Positions 1-8,957 of a stretch of 64,000 bases of DNA are shown piece by piece; positions within the stretch are counted from its first letter, which is position 1, and every line of letters begins with the position of its first letter. The DNA is taken from the NCBI GenBank assembly GCA_019748175.1, contig JAIEPX010000003.1:152799-216798 (forward strand), written 5' to 3'. Both the position numbers and the translations under genes were made by a program. This DNA is from Gammaproteobacteria bacterium (GTDB lineage: Bacteria > Pseudomonadota > Gammaproteobacteria > JAIEPX01). The notes beneath the pieces are model-generated. The model was not told the DNA's origin and did no database searches. It saw nothing but the letters and a program-made list of their open reading frames with translations.

Positions 1-895
1 GCGCTTGACCATGCTCGTCTCGGACTGGAATCATAATTCGCCAATTTGATCCTTCTTGCTTTCCTGGGAATACCATGCCAATAAAACCAGAATTCCAAAA
101 CTGATGACCTTCTTCGTCGATAATTGAAATTTGTGTATCCATGATAGCAATTAATTCTTCAGATACGCCTTGACGCCAGCGAGTAATAAAAGATTCATCC
201 ACGCGTGCGATATCGGTGCTTTTTAACCACGCTATGAAACTAGGTGTTTGTACCAACACCCAATCTTTTCCTTCCGTTTCACCCAAAATATATAATGGTG
301 TTCCTGCCCAAACTAATGCATTTTGCAAATTATCAAAAGGGTAACCTTCACCAGCATAAGTATAATGATGATAACTTACCTCATCTGTAGGCAATTCTCG
401 TCCATAACTATGAACAACCGAAATCGCACGATGCGCAGCATCCACTTCAATATGATCAAATTGAGACAACTTACATTTCGACTCGAGATTTTTTATCCAC
501 TCAGCGGGTAAAATTCGAAAATTCTATGCGTAATTTAATTCTTTCCCCGATTTACCTTCATTATTAAACTTATTTAGGTTTTTTATAATGCCACTTTTGA
601 CGTCATTAGGCGAAATTTTAGAAATAGTATTTTTTATATTTGACAAATCCCACGGTGATCTATCACCAAAATAACGACGCTTAAAATCTTCAAATCGGAT
701 ATTTTGCTTTTCTTTACTCAGCACCAACGCATTGTAATGAGGATCATTCGGTTTAATCCAATTCGACAGCTTTTGATCATAGCGTTCAATTGGAAATAAT
801 GAAATAAATGGCTTTTCTGTTTTCATTAGATACCCCCATACCCCAGCCACACAAACTGAAAATAATACCAATAAAATTAATAGATTTTTTTTCAT
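1..895 (-). pseudogene. NlpC/P60-type cell-wall hydrolase, 5' part, interrupted by in-frame TAG
   Basis: Read leftward, the gene opens with a signal-peptide-like start (MKKNLLILLVLFSVCVAG) and about 100 residues resembling the N_NLPC_P60 stabilising domain (YDQKLSNWIKPNDPHYN, then RRYFGDRSPW). A TAG codon at 524-526 follows ELNYA. The same frame then stays open to the left edge, reading NFRILPAEWIKNLESK and later WAGTPLYILGETEGKDWVLV and FITRWRQG, which look like the SH3b1-type domain that follows in this family. The catalytic C40 domain would lie beyond the window. One C-to-T change (CAG to TAG) would explain the break. Family members are exported peptidoglycan endopeptidases. The product is probably inactive unless the amber codon is read through. 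Family assignment is from remembered motifs; the shared frame was checked directly. Confidence 0.7.
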
Positions 896-974
896 CGAAC
901 ACCAGAAAATATCATTGATAAAAGCAGTATCGCCATACTACAAACTAATGTCAACAGAGATTAAATCAATTTAG

Positions 975-3900
975 TCATAGTGGACGATTAATATGTTCGT
1001 GAGTTTGATTTGAAAAAAGTGGCACAAAGTGATCTTTCCAGTTGGCTACAGTTATGGTGTTGATTTCAGGTACTTGGTCTTTTTCAATATTGTGAGATTT
1101 TCCTTCAGGAGTAATTATTCTATGAGAAATATGTACATGTGTTCCACCATCAATATCATCTTCTCGTACTTCAATACAATGTAAATTGACCTTAAATTTC
1201 TTGGCCAAAATTATTCCGTCAATGTCTGGGCTCCCCCAAACTGCATACTTATGATTCGATTCTGTTGATTGCAGATCACATTCGTCGGCGGTCAGTTCTA
1301 CATCCATTATATAGCCAAGGTAATCTCTATCAGAATTGAAGCGTTTTCTCAACCAAATCTGATCTTCTGATCCCTGAGGATAGCTCTTTACTATTTGTGA
1401 GCAGAGACAGCGTAAACTTTTAACCGTTTGATTAGTATCTACTTCAAGTGAGCTAAGCCCCTGAGCGAATGAATCATAAAAACAATCTCCTCTAGATACG
1501 GCAACCCCTATATTATATAACTGTCCAATTTCGTTATCTAAAAGGGCTTTTGCGGTTTGAGTCTTTGTCGAAGTGCTATTAAATAATCCCTTTCGATTTA
1601 CAACTGTTGGCACTCTCACGTTACTCTCTTCAGGAGGAATTTTATCTTTTTGTGTCAAATAGTGATCATCGTCGTCAAACTGTATCAGTTCATCTTCCAT
1701 CATTTTTTGAGTGCTGTTCAATTCTTGAACTTGAGTACTTATCGGATATTCACGTCGTTTTTTATGCAAAGGTTCACGTGCTGAACCTTGGTCATTATTT
1801 GACCGTGATGAAGAATTTGGCAGAGTAGGCTGTTGAGCAAAAAATCCTTGAGCAAAGTTATTTCTGGAAGCATCCCGCCTATTTGGTTCGTTTTGCACTG
1901 TTGCATTCGCTCTTAGCAGTGGGAGCCAACAAGCTAAGCATGGTTGCTTTCCTAAACGCTCATTTGCGTGTTTCACAAATGAAAGAATCGTAGGTAAAGG
2001 CTGGGGCGGATCGAGATTTGTATTTAAAATATTGAGAGTTTCAAGATCAACTGATTTACAGCCTTTATCTTCTTCTCTAGGTACTGCACGATGATAATAT
2101 GGATTTTGATCTGAAACTAAACACACTGTTTGATCATAATCGTACGGTAACCCGGGATAGGAAGGAGCCGTTTCAGCATAACAACGCGGGCAAGGTGCTA
2201 ATTCTGTATTTAAACACGATCGAACACTGAATACTCTTTCAAAATTAAAATTTGTCAACTTATGTATTATTTTCATAGCAAGAATAATAGTTTGTTTATC
2301 GCTAAGATTAACGCTACTCACTTCATTAGCAAGCCTGATAACTGTATCAATAAATTCTTTTTTTGGATACACACGAGTTTGCGGGGGTTCGTTAGAATTG
2401 GGTACGTACACAACTTCATTAACTAGCACTTCAGGAATGTAATAGGGTTGTGCCTGCATTCTTCTGTTCAATAGAAGATGCTCAATTACTTTTAATATGC
2501 TTATGGCAAAATTTTCAGTTACTTCATCTGATAACTGAATTTCTAGTCTAATAACGTCTATTATAGACGATTTTGTTATTTCACCGGTGAGTGTATCTAC
2601 GTTTTTCGTAATATTAATAAATTGTATCTTACGTAAGATATTATATAAAATACTCCGCCTTCCAGCGATTCTAATCCACTCATATCTAATCATTGACCTA
2701 TCAAATTGTGCCTGTTCATGACTATATTGTTCTAAAATTACATTTGCAAAATTTTCTAAGTCTTCTTGACCGAGACGCACAATGGTTTGTATTTTATTTA
2801 TCACTCTATCTTTTTGTGTTAGAAAACCTCCAATGAAGTCTTTCAACGTTAATAACTGAAGTATTCGATCGAGATTCTCTATACTCCCAACAACCCCAAT
2901 CCATTCTGGTACAAATCTGCCATAATCTCTTTTCAAATTCATGATTGCTCTTGTCACTACACATTCTTCAGGTATAAACGCAAAAAAGTCGAAATAGGGC
3001 ATGCTTATTTCTTGAATATATCTCTCAACAAGAACACACAATGGTACTGATATTTTCGTCGGATGAGTAACGTCTTGTTCAACATGCTGTCGTTTTTTTC
3101 GAGCTTCGAATTCAGCGTAACGTTCTGGGCCAAACAACATAAGTTCAATCATAGATGTTATTGATGTTGAGGTTGGCTGTGTTTGTATAGTTTTCTGTCG
3201 CATACTCACGACTTCACCTGAATCTTCTAAAATTGAGTCTTTTAGTGAAGATCTATTAAATGTTTTTCGAATACCGCATATTTGTCGATCAACTAAGAAT
3301 ACCTCTGCTTTGGTATCTTGATGTTGACTCGTAACATTTATTACTTTTGGCAAACCAGAAAGATAGTCGGCTGGTAACAGCTTACAGGGTATATCTATAC
3401 GGTGGTAATATTTGTCTGATTTCTTCTCCAGAGTAGTTATATTTGTCACCACTAAGTAATAGTGTTTCAAACCTGTTAACTGCTGTGACTGTTGTTGAAG
3501 CTCATATTGTCTAATGCACAATTCTGAATTAGTAATCAACCGTGGGATACTTACATTTGGCTGTAAATTAAATGCACTAACTAATCGTCGTTTAAAAACA
3601 TCTTTGAGTTTTGCTCTTAGCTCAAGTAAATTATTGGATCTCGCGAGATCCAATCGATCATCCATAGACAAGTTATATAACCAATGTAAAGTGATATGTA
3701 TTTCTTTTTTTAGGGCTCTATAATGTTGATAATCTTCTATTATTTCCTTCAATTTTCTTGGTTCATCGGCCTCACTGCACCCTAGAATTGCAGTTCTATG
3801 TTTAAAATTATCGGGGCCAGTGCTATTTGAAGCCAATGGGAATTTACCACCCAGATCACGTTGCTCAAAATCATTCCAATGATACCCAGGACCCGACGTG

Positions 3901-5579
3901 AACATATTTTGCCAAGAAAAAACTCTATTGAGTCGTCCAAAAGTGCAGTGATTCTCAATTAGATCTAATAACATGCTTCCTGTTAAAAACGTTGTATTTA
4001 TTCTCGAACCTTCCATACCAAACATAAGCAACAGTAGACTATCAAGAAACTCTTTAAATATTCCGCTCATCTCACGAGGATAATCATTTCCTCTAAGACG
4101 ATCTTTAAGTACTCTTGCTAAACTTGCATGTGCTTGATCAAGTGGAAATTCTGGGCTCCGAACTGTTGAATAAACAATTGAACACATCGCCTGATAAAGT
4201 TTTTCCGTGCTTACTTTAATGGCCTGTAGCTCAAGAAATCCGTTGATGTACTTCGCAATATCCGGATATCGACCAGACGCTGCGTGTTTGATTGAAACAT
4301 GCTCTTTTTTTGTTTCGACTCTAGTCTGATGTTGCCCGTTTACTCCAATTGTAAAATCCCCATATAACTTACTTTGATCATTTCTCAAAAAGCTACAACT
4401 AGGTACTGATGCAATCTCTCCAGAAACATAAGTTGCTAGTCGACCTGCGGTTCTAAGCCAATCTTCTCCTTGTCGAATCGTTCTTAAAGCATTAGCGGAA
4501 TATCCCTTATGTTTTAGCACTATTGGGGTTAGAACTTCTTGTACACTCGCATGTAATAACTTTAATAATCCAATTCCGTTTATCTGTACTAATTCTCCGC
4601 TTTCCAATCTAATCTTAAACGTCAGTTTATCTTGCTTACTCTGTCTACTTGGAAGCCTCCAACTCTGAGCTCGACCTAATTGAGAGGTTAATAGTATTTT
4701 TTCTTCTGAATCTGTTACTACCTGAATTGTTTTACTAGCACACTCAAAAATAAAATGCTCGTGAAAATTATCTAACGAAATTATCTCGATGTAATCGTTT
4801 GATGTGCCGCTGATTGGCTGAACGGCTCGAGTAACACACAATAGTCTGTTCGTTTTTGGTAACCATCTCATCTCTCTTATGGGAAAACTAATATCAGTAA
4901 TTACCCCTAATAAACCTCCTGTCTCCAAATGATAAAGTGAAATTTCGATCCTTTTCCCATTTAGACAATATTCGTTATTCGTAATGGCTACGATTGGCAA
5001 ACTCGGATGTATTGAGATTATAGGCGAATTAGCAGTGAGTCTTAAATTGACCAGAGATTTGGTTGCCAAAGGAGAATTTGATTCATCATACTTAATACTT
5101 GTTAATGTACCATCAGTTGCTATAAAGAAAAGCAGATTTTTTGACACAGCCGTTGCTACTGCTTTTACCGCCCTTTCAAGTTTTTTTTCGGCTCTATGAT
5201 AAATCCATACACTATCGTCTAGAGTGTGTATAACGATTTTTTGTGATTCATGATAAATTAAAAAACATTTTACATCTGACCCAAGTTCTATCTCATCAAT
5301 CTTTTGTCCATTAATATGGAGAATGGTAACTTTTTTTGATGTTGATAGAAAAATAATATTTTTTGCTACCTCATCATATTGGATCGTGCTCCAAAATATC
5401 TTATCCACAATAGTTTTTGTTAATATTCTCTCTTCATCCTGATCCCGCACTATAATACAAAGTCTATAGCCATCTGTGTCATCAATATTTTCTAATTCGA
5501 ATCTTAACTTTCCGCCTGCGAACCAATATGTAACAGGTGCAATAGCCTGATCTCTGTCGGGAGAATATGTCCTTTTCAA
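975..5579 (-). CDS. Giant beta-propeller/OTU-like cysteine protease protein, putative effector
   Basis: 1534 residues. The first ~320 residues are short beta-strand repeats resembling a WD40/beta-propeller, followed by a long mostly helical middle with no family I recognise. Near residues 1200-1300 there are CPRC and CLAC pairs that could bind zinc. The C-terminal ~170 residues look like an OTU deubiquitinase: RGDCFYDSF (Asp1365, Cys1366), then VWGSPDIDGIILAKKF matching the OTU WGG...E helix, then a strand and WKDHFVPLF with candidate catalytic His1517. A basic cluster HKKRREY lies before the OTU part. The start is TTG at 5579 with GGAG upstream; no early in-frame ATG exists. OTU proteins of intracellular bacteria usually act on host ubiquitin, so a host-directed role is inferred. 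It stands alone on this strand. Confidence 0.7.
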   Translation of the reverse strand: MKRTYSPDRDQAIAPVTYWFAGGKLRFELENIDDTDGYRLCIIVRDQDEERILTKTIVDKIFWSTIQYDEVAKNIIFLSTSKKVTILHINGQKIDEIELGSDVKCFLIYHESQKIVIHTLDDSVWIYHRAEKKLERAVKAVATAVSKNLLFFIATDGTLTSIKYDESNSPLATKSLVNLRLTANSPIISIHPSLPIVAITNNEYCLNGKRIEISLYHLETGGLLGVITDISFPIREMRWLPKTNRLLCVTRAVQPISGTSNDYIEIISLDNFHEHFIFECASKTIQVVTDSEEKILLTSQLGRAQSWRLPSRQSKQDKLTFKIRLESGELVQINGIGLLKLLHASVQEVLTPIVLKHKGYSANALRTIRQGEDWLRTAGRLATYVSGEIASVPSCSFLRNDQSKLYGDFTIGVNGQHQTRVETKKEHVSIKHAASGRYPDIAKYINGFLELQAIKVSTEKLYQAMCSIVYSTVRSPEFPLDQAHASLARVLKDRLRGNDYPREMSGIFKEFLDSLLLLMFGMEGSRINTTFLTGSMLLDLIENHCTFGRLNRVFSWQNMFTSGPGYHWNDFEQRDLGGKFPLASNSTGPDNFKHRTAILGCSEADEPRKLKEIIEDYQHYRALKKEIHITLHWLYNLSMDDRLDLARSNNLLELRAKLKDVFKRRLVSAFNLQPNVSIPRLITNSELCIRQYELQQQSQQLTGLKHYYLVVTNITTLEKKSDKYYHRIDIPCKLLPADYLSGLPKVINVTSQHQDTKAEVFLVDRQICGIRKTFNRSSLKDSILEDSGEVVSMRQKTIQTQPTSTSITSMIELMLFGPERYAEFEARKKRQHVEQDVTHPTKISVPLCVLVERYIQEISMPYFDFFAFIPEECVVTRAIMNLKRDYGRFVPEWIGVVGSIENLDRILQLLTLKDFIGGFLTQKDRVINKIQTIVRLGQEDLENFANVILEQYSHEQAQFDRSMIRYEWIRIAGRRSILYNILRKIQFINITKNVDTLTGEITKSSIIDVIRLEIQLSDEVTENFAISILKVIEHLLLNRRMQAQPYYIPEVLVNEVVYVPNSNEPPQTRVYPKKEFIDTVIRLANEVSSVNLSDKQTIILAMKIIHKLTNFNFERVFSVRSCLNTELAPCPRCYAETAPSYPGLPYDYDQTVCLVSDQNPYYHRAVPREEDKGCKSVDLETLNILNTNLDPPQPLPTILSFVKHANERLGKQPCLACWLPLLRANATVQNEPNRRDASRNNFAQGFFAQQPTLPNSSSRSNNDQGSAREPLHKKRREYPISTQVQELNSTQKMMEDELIQFDDDDHYLTQKDKIPPEESNVRVPTVVNRKGLFNSTSTKTQTAKALLDNEIGQLYNIGVAVSRGDCFYDSFAQGLSSLEVDTNQTVKSLRCLCSQIVKSYPQGSEDQIWLRKRFNSDRDYLGYIMDVELTADECDLQSTESNHKYAVWGSPDIDGIILAKKFKVNLHCIEVREDDIDGGTHVHISHRIITPEGKSHNIEKDQVPEINTITVANWKDHFVPLFSNQTHEHINRPL

Positions 5580-5776
5580 GATAATCTACTCCGTGGTCTT
5601 TAAATTCGCGCTCTGTATGTTCACATCTACACAATTCTATCCCATGATATATAGGGTTCTTGTACTGGCGTCCCAATATATCTTAGCATTCTTATGTTCA
5701 CGAAGTAAGCTTTTCATTTCATATGGATTGATACACATCATACCACAGCGCATATACTTGGACTAATTACGATAAA

Positions 5777-5806
5777 TTGACATCTCCAGAGTAGCCTCTA
5801 TATAAT
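5777..5806 (+). promoter_or_regulatory. Sigma70-type promoter of the LuxR-family gene
   Basis: TTGACA at 5777-5782 and TATAAT at 5801-5806, separated by 18 bp, are both perfect consensus hexamers. Transcription would begin near 5813 and give a leader of about 55 nt before the ATG at 5867. Confidence 0.75.
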
Positions 5807-5826
5807 ATCGAATTATATAGAGGCTA
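5792..5826. promoter_or_regulatory. 15-bp perfect palindrome overlapping the -10 box
   Basis: Arms 5792-5806 and 5812-5826 (TAGCCTCTATATAAT and its exact reverse complement) flank a 5-nt centre. The left arm contains the whole -10 hexamer and the right arm covers the expected start site. No T-run follows, so an operator is a better reading than a terminator. Autoregulation by the downstream LuxR-type protein is the simplest guess. Confidence 0.6.
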
Positions 5827-5866
5827 TTGCTGTGATGAATTCTGTTTACCGTTAAGGTATCTTACG

Positions 5867-6670
5867 ATGACTTTTTCCATAAAAAATAATCCTTCATTTA
5901 AATCTTATGGCGATGTGAATAACATCATCGCCAGTTTTGAAGGTAGTTTAAATATTAATTACTTCGGATATTGCAGAGTTTTTCCTAACAAAGAATTCTT
6001 TAATTTATCAAATACAGGCGAGTGGCCTGAAGAATATTTCATTAAACAAAACAAATTTCCAGCAACCGCAAATAATTATAGCCAAGTAAAATCGGGAATC
6101 TATGTCCCTACAATTGATCAGGATAAAAACTTTGGTTGGCCCGAAAACACAATAAAAGATATCCGAAATAAATATAACATTATCGAGCCATTGCTTATTA
6201 TTAAAAAATATGATGACTGCATTAATGCCATCTTAATTGCAATTAATCACAAAAGTCCCGCTTCGCACTTGATTAGCAATATAGAGGAAATTGTAAACTT
6301 CTTGCATTATTTTCAAAGCACAGCAATAAAAATAATTAAATCTGCCGATTCGAACCGAATTAGTTTATCTTCGGATTCTAACAATACAAATATTAATGCT
6401 GATACTTCAGACCCTAATGACAGTTCTAACACTCAAAACCTCCCACAGAAATATTACTTAAGATATCTAGGTAAAGATATCTCGATTACAGAAAAAGAAT
6501 CTGCATGCTTAAAATTACTTGCACATGGTTATTCGATGAAAAATATTGCAGTTAAATTGCATATTTCAAGCAGAACTGTAGAAACAAACATCAATAAAAT
6601 AAAATCAAAATTTAACATGACCCGAAAATACGACCTGGTTAAATTATTTTGGGATAATAAATTTTTATAA
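5867..6670 (+). CDS. LuxR-family transcriptional regulator
   Basis: 267 residues. The last ~60 residues form a clear LuxR/GerE helix-turn-helix: ITEKESACLKLLAHGYSMKN, then IAVKLHISSRTVETNINKIK and KFNMTRKYDLV. The N-terminal ~150 residues are a possible sensor domain in the size range of PAS/autoinducer-binding folds, but I see no diagnostic residues, and there is no response-regulator phospho-acceptor domain. An Asn/Ser/Asp-rich linker (about residues 170-195) joins the halves. It is preceded by a near-consensus promoter with a perfect palindrome on its -10 box, suggesting tight control or autoregulation. The neighbours do not reveal its targets. Confidence 0.8.
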   Translation: MTFSIKNNPSFKSYGDVNNIIASFEGSLNINYFGYCRVFPNKEFFNLSNTGEWPEEYFIKQNKFPATANNYSQVKSGIYVPTIDQDKNFGWPENTIKDIRNKYNIIEPLLIIKKYDDCINAILIAINHKSPASHLISNIEEIVNFLHYFQSTAIKIIKSADSNRISLSSDSNNTNINADTSDPNDSSNTQNLPQKYYLRYLGKDISITEKESACLKLLAHGYSMKNIAVKLHISSRTVETNINKIKSKFNMTRKYDLVKLFWDNKFL

Positions 6671-6799
6671 AATGAAAATAGCATGTATTTCCCTACCAAT
6701 AATATAGACGGCCTCGCCCATTTGCCTCCATGGGTTTTGCCATTGAGTGTCAATTAAATTACAATCTTTCTTATTTCGTGAAACCAACAGAGGGCGGTT

Positions 6800-7369
6800 A
6801 TGATAAAATTCTTGATTCTGCCAGTGGTTCTTGCTGTATCATTGAGCAGCAATGCTGATAATCACAAAGGGGATTCTGTGGTCACTAATTTACAACCCAA
6901 GGCAAAAGCTCATCAACGAGAACTGGATCATAAATATTTTTTACATATGGCCTATGAGCAGGCATTGAAAAGCTACAATGAAGGTGGTTGTCCCATTGGT
7001 AGCGTAATTGTCGACGAGAACGGCAAGATTCTCGGTAAAGGACATAATATGCTAGTTCAAGAAGGAAACCCCGTTCTCCATGGTGAAATGTCAGCAATGC
7101 GCGACGCAGGACGGATGCCTTCAAGGCGCAAAACAACACTCTACACAACTTTAAGTCCGTGCATGATGTGTACCGGCACGATCATCCAGTTCAAAATCGG
7201 ACGCGTTGTTATCGGTGATACAATTAATTCGGGACCTGCTAACGTCGAATTACTCAAACAAAAAGGCGTTGAGGTCATCGCGCTCGACGATCCGGATAGC
7301 ATCGCGCTAGTTAAAAAGTTCCGTAAAGAAAAACCCGATTTGTGGCTTGAAGATTGGGGTGGGTCCTAA
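6800..7369 (+). CDS. Exported yeast-type cytosine deaminase (FCY1-like)
   Basis: 189 residues. The zinc site of the cytidine/deoxycytidylate deaminase fold is intact: HGE at 94-96 (His94, catalytic Glu96) and PCMMC at 120-124 (Cys121, Cys124). The segments EGGCPIG, GHNM, TTLYTTLSPC and a C-terminal DLWLEDWG match the fungal cytosine deaminase pattern rather than TadA, so cytosine-to-uracil conversion is the likely reaction. Unlike the yeast enzyme, it begins with a signal-peptide-like segment (MIKFLILPVVLAVSLSSNA), implying periplasmic or extracellular action. The RBS is GAGGG before ATG 6800. Another purine/pyrimidine deaminase-like enzyme or nucleoside salvage role is possible. A second family member (guanine deaminase) lies at 55.7 kb. 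Confidence 0.8.
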   Translation: MIKFLILPVVLAVSLSSNADNHKGDSVVTNLQPKAKAHQRELDHKYFLHMAYEQALKSYNEGGCPIGSVIVDENGKILGKGHNMLVQEGNPVLHGEMSAMRDAGRMPSRRKTTLYTTLSPCMMCTGTIIQFKIGRVVIGDTINSGPANVELLKQKGVEVIALDDPDSIALVKKFRKEKPDLWLEDWGGS

Positions 7370-7469
7370 TCAAAAAAGAATGCTACTACTGCTCGCATTA
7401 ACGAAAGTTATCAAACCTGATGGCAAAGATTTAAATGATAATTATGCTGATCTTTTTCAGCGACGTACT

Positions 7470-8240
7470 CTACTTTGGACCACGAGGCATGCCCTGTTGT
7501 AAAATTTTTTCATGAACTTCCTTAGCAGGTATGACTTCTTTCAGATCAAAGTAACGACGCGTTAACGGATCTGCTCGTCGTTCAGGATGATTAGGATCTC
7601 GCTGTTTAATGTTAAGTATTTCCACTAAGTCATACACTTCATTACTTGCCCCACCTTTCAAATCAGGATTTGGCAAATGAACTGGAATATTGGGGACATC
7701 AAATGTAATCGGAGAGCGCTTTGAATCAGTTATCAATCTTGTTTCAAGTAAATTAACAATATTATCCCCAGCATTTGGCTCACAACAGGTTACAATATAC
7801 TCTTGCAATTCAGGACTAAATCTATTCCATCGAATTTTAATCTCGTTAGGAATCACTACCCAAACGCTTTCTTCGACATTTTGTGGTTTTTCCGTAACGC
7901 CTACTCCAAGAAATGCACATAATTTTCTAACATTAATCTGGGTTACTGACTTACATGGAATATTAATCTCTCGACCATCTACAATGCCGACGAAATGTGT
8001 ATCAGCAAATTTAAATATTCCTTTACCTTCTAATTGTCTCACTAACTCCTCAAAACGCTCTTTTCTTCTTTGTATGGGAGGATGTTGAGTACTTTCTCGA
8101 ATTTTTATGCAATCACCAGATTTTTCAACACGATAATGCTGAGAACAGTTTGATATATCCAATAATTTCTTGATTATTGCCGCCGATAAAGCTGCTATTT
8201 GCATTTTACCTCTATTATCTTCTCTTCGATGCATGCGCAT
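7470..8240 (-). CDS. U-box-like protein, putative E3 ligase effector
   Basis: 256 residues from the ATG at 8240, chosen because GAGGAG lies 7 nt before it; an ATG at 8255 overlaps that RBS. The N-terminal 170 residues are unrecognised. Residues ~175-245 resemble a U-box: SPITFDVPNIPVHLP, then EVYDLVEIL, then DPLTRRYFDLKEVIPAKEV, matching the pattern cPIT...P-V...YD...W...DPLTR..L....LIPN. U-boxes keep a RING-like fold without zinc and recruit E2 enzymes. Legionella LubX and GobX are translocated examples. The usual aromatic residue after the YD helix is not obvious, so this is a divergent copy. It has its own transcription unit, convergent with the cytosine deaminase gene. Confidence 0.5.
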   Translation of the reverse strand: MRMHRREDNRGKMQIAALSAAIIKKLLDISNCSQHYRVEKSGDCIKIRESTQHPPIQRRKERFEELVRQLEGKGIFKFADTHFVGIVDGREINIPCKSVTQINVRKLCAFLGVGVTEKPQNVEESVWVVIPNEIKIRWNRFSPELQEYIVTCCEPNAGDNIVNLLETRLITDSKRSPITFDVPNIPVHLPNPDLKGGASNEVYDLVEILNIKQRDPNHPERRADPLTRRYFDLKEVIPAKEVHEKILQQGMPRGPK

Positions 8241-8255
8241 AGCATATCTCCTCAT

Positions 8256-8664
8256 CTATTAACTTGACTTTAGTATACTGTTTACCAAAGCATATAATCG
8301 TTTTATTATATAATATAAATATGGTTTTTCAAATAAACTGATATCACTTTCTCCAAACCTCTCACAACTCAAGATACTACGCCTTTGCTATTCATTATAG
8401 TACACGTTTTAATATTCTACGAATCAGAATATATGTTGGTCTTAAAATGATAATCAACTAGGGCTGTTATGACCAAGAGTATAATTGTCATAAGTTAAGG
8501 GTACTGGGATCAGATCCTATAGGAAGGAAGTCTCAAATTACCGAATTGAAAGGGCTTGGCGATGTCATCTACTGTCAATCGGTAACTGATTTTGCTTATC
8601 GCCAGTATCATGGAATCTTACTCTACAGGGGCACAGTTTAACGGGGCACCGCTTGCTTGAAAAT
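8256..8664. other. Intergenic region before the toxin-antitoxin genes
   Basis: No convincing gene. It holds one copy of the dispersed repeat (8355-8383) and a possible weak hairpin with GGCGAT/ATCGCC arms around 8559-8605. The rest is unassigned AT-rich sequence. Confidence 0.5.
8355..8383 (+). repeat. Dispersed intergenic repeat, copy 1
   Basis: Contains CCTCTCACAACTCAAGA followed by TACTACGCC. Related copies lie at 13027, 47277, 60622 (minus) and 60810, always between genes. Confidence 0.7.
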
Positions 8665-8704
8665 ATTGTTGAAATCTTTTATACCTAAAGAAAATTTCAA
8701 CAAT
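8665..8704. promoter_or_regulatory. Inverted repeat upstream of the antitoxin, likely operator
   Basis: Arms ATTGTTGAAA (8665-8674) and TTTCAACAAT (8695-8704) are exact complements, and further pairing occurs between TCTTT and AAAGA inside. It ends just before the antitoxin RBS. VapB/RHH antitoxins usually autorepress through such palindromes. Confidence 0.55.
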
Positions 8705-8717
8705 GAGGAGAAATGAC

Positions 8718-8957
8718 ATGACAGCAGCAACTGTAAATTATAGTGTTCCCGAAAATATCAAGCGTGAATTTAATAAGACCTTCGCTCATGACAATAAGAG
8801 TCAAATTATCGCCTCATTAATGAGTCGAGCCATAGAAGAACATAAATTACAGCTTCAGAGGAAAAAAGCTATTCATAAATTACTGACCATACGACAAGAG
8901 TTACCTATGCAATCTGCCAAAAAACTCCTAACTATTCGTCAAGATGGTAGAAAATGA
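8718..8957 (+). CDS. VapB-like antitoxin
   Basis: 79 residues from ATG 8718, chosen because GAGGAG sits 7-8 nt upstream; the ATG at 8703 overlaps that RBS. The N-terminus (TVNYSVPENIKREFNKTF) resembles the strand-helix start of ribbon-helix-helix or related antitoxins. The C-terminal half is basic and carries the heptad KLLTIRQ twice, about 18 residues apart, an internal duplication probably in the toxin-wrapping tail. The stop overlaps the toxin start by 4 bp (ATGA), the usual translational coupling of TA operons. A PIN toxin follows, which makes the antitoxin call secure even though the sequence itself is not diagnostic. Confidence 0.75.
   Translation: MTAATVNYSVPENIKREFNKTFAHDNKSQIIASLMSRAIEEHKLQLQRKKAIHKLLTIRQELPMQSAKKLLTIRQDGRK

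Noticed and set aside
4984..5199. Plus-strand frame opposite the giant OTU protein
   Set aside because: No RBS, no family features, and it lies wholly inside a long, well-supported gene on the other strand.
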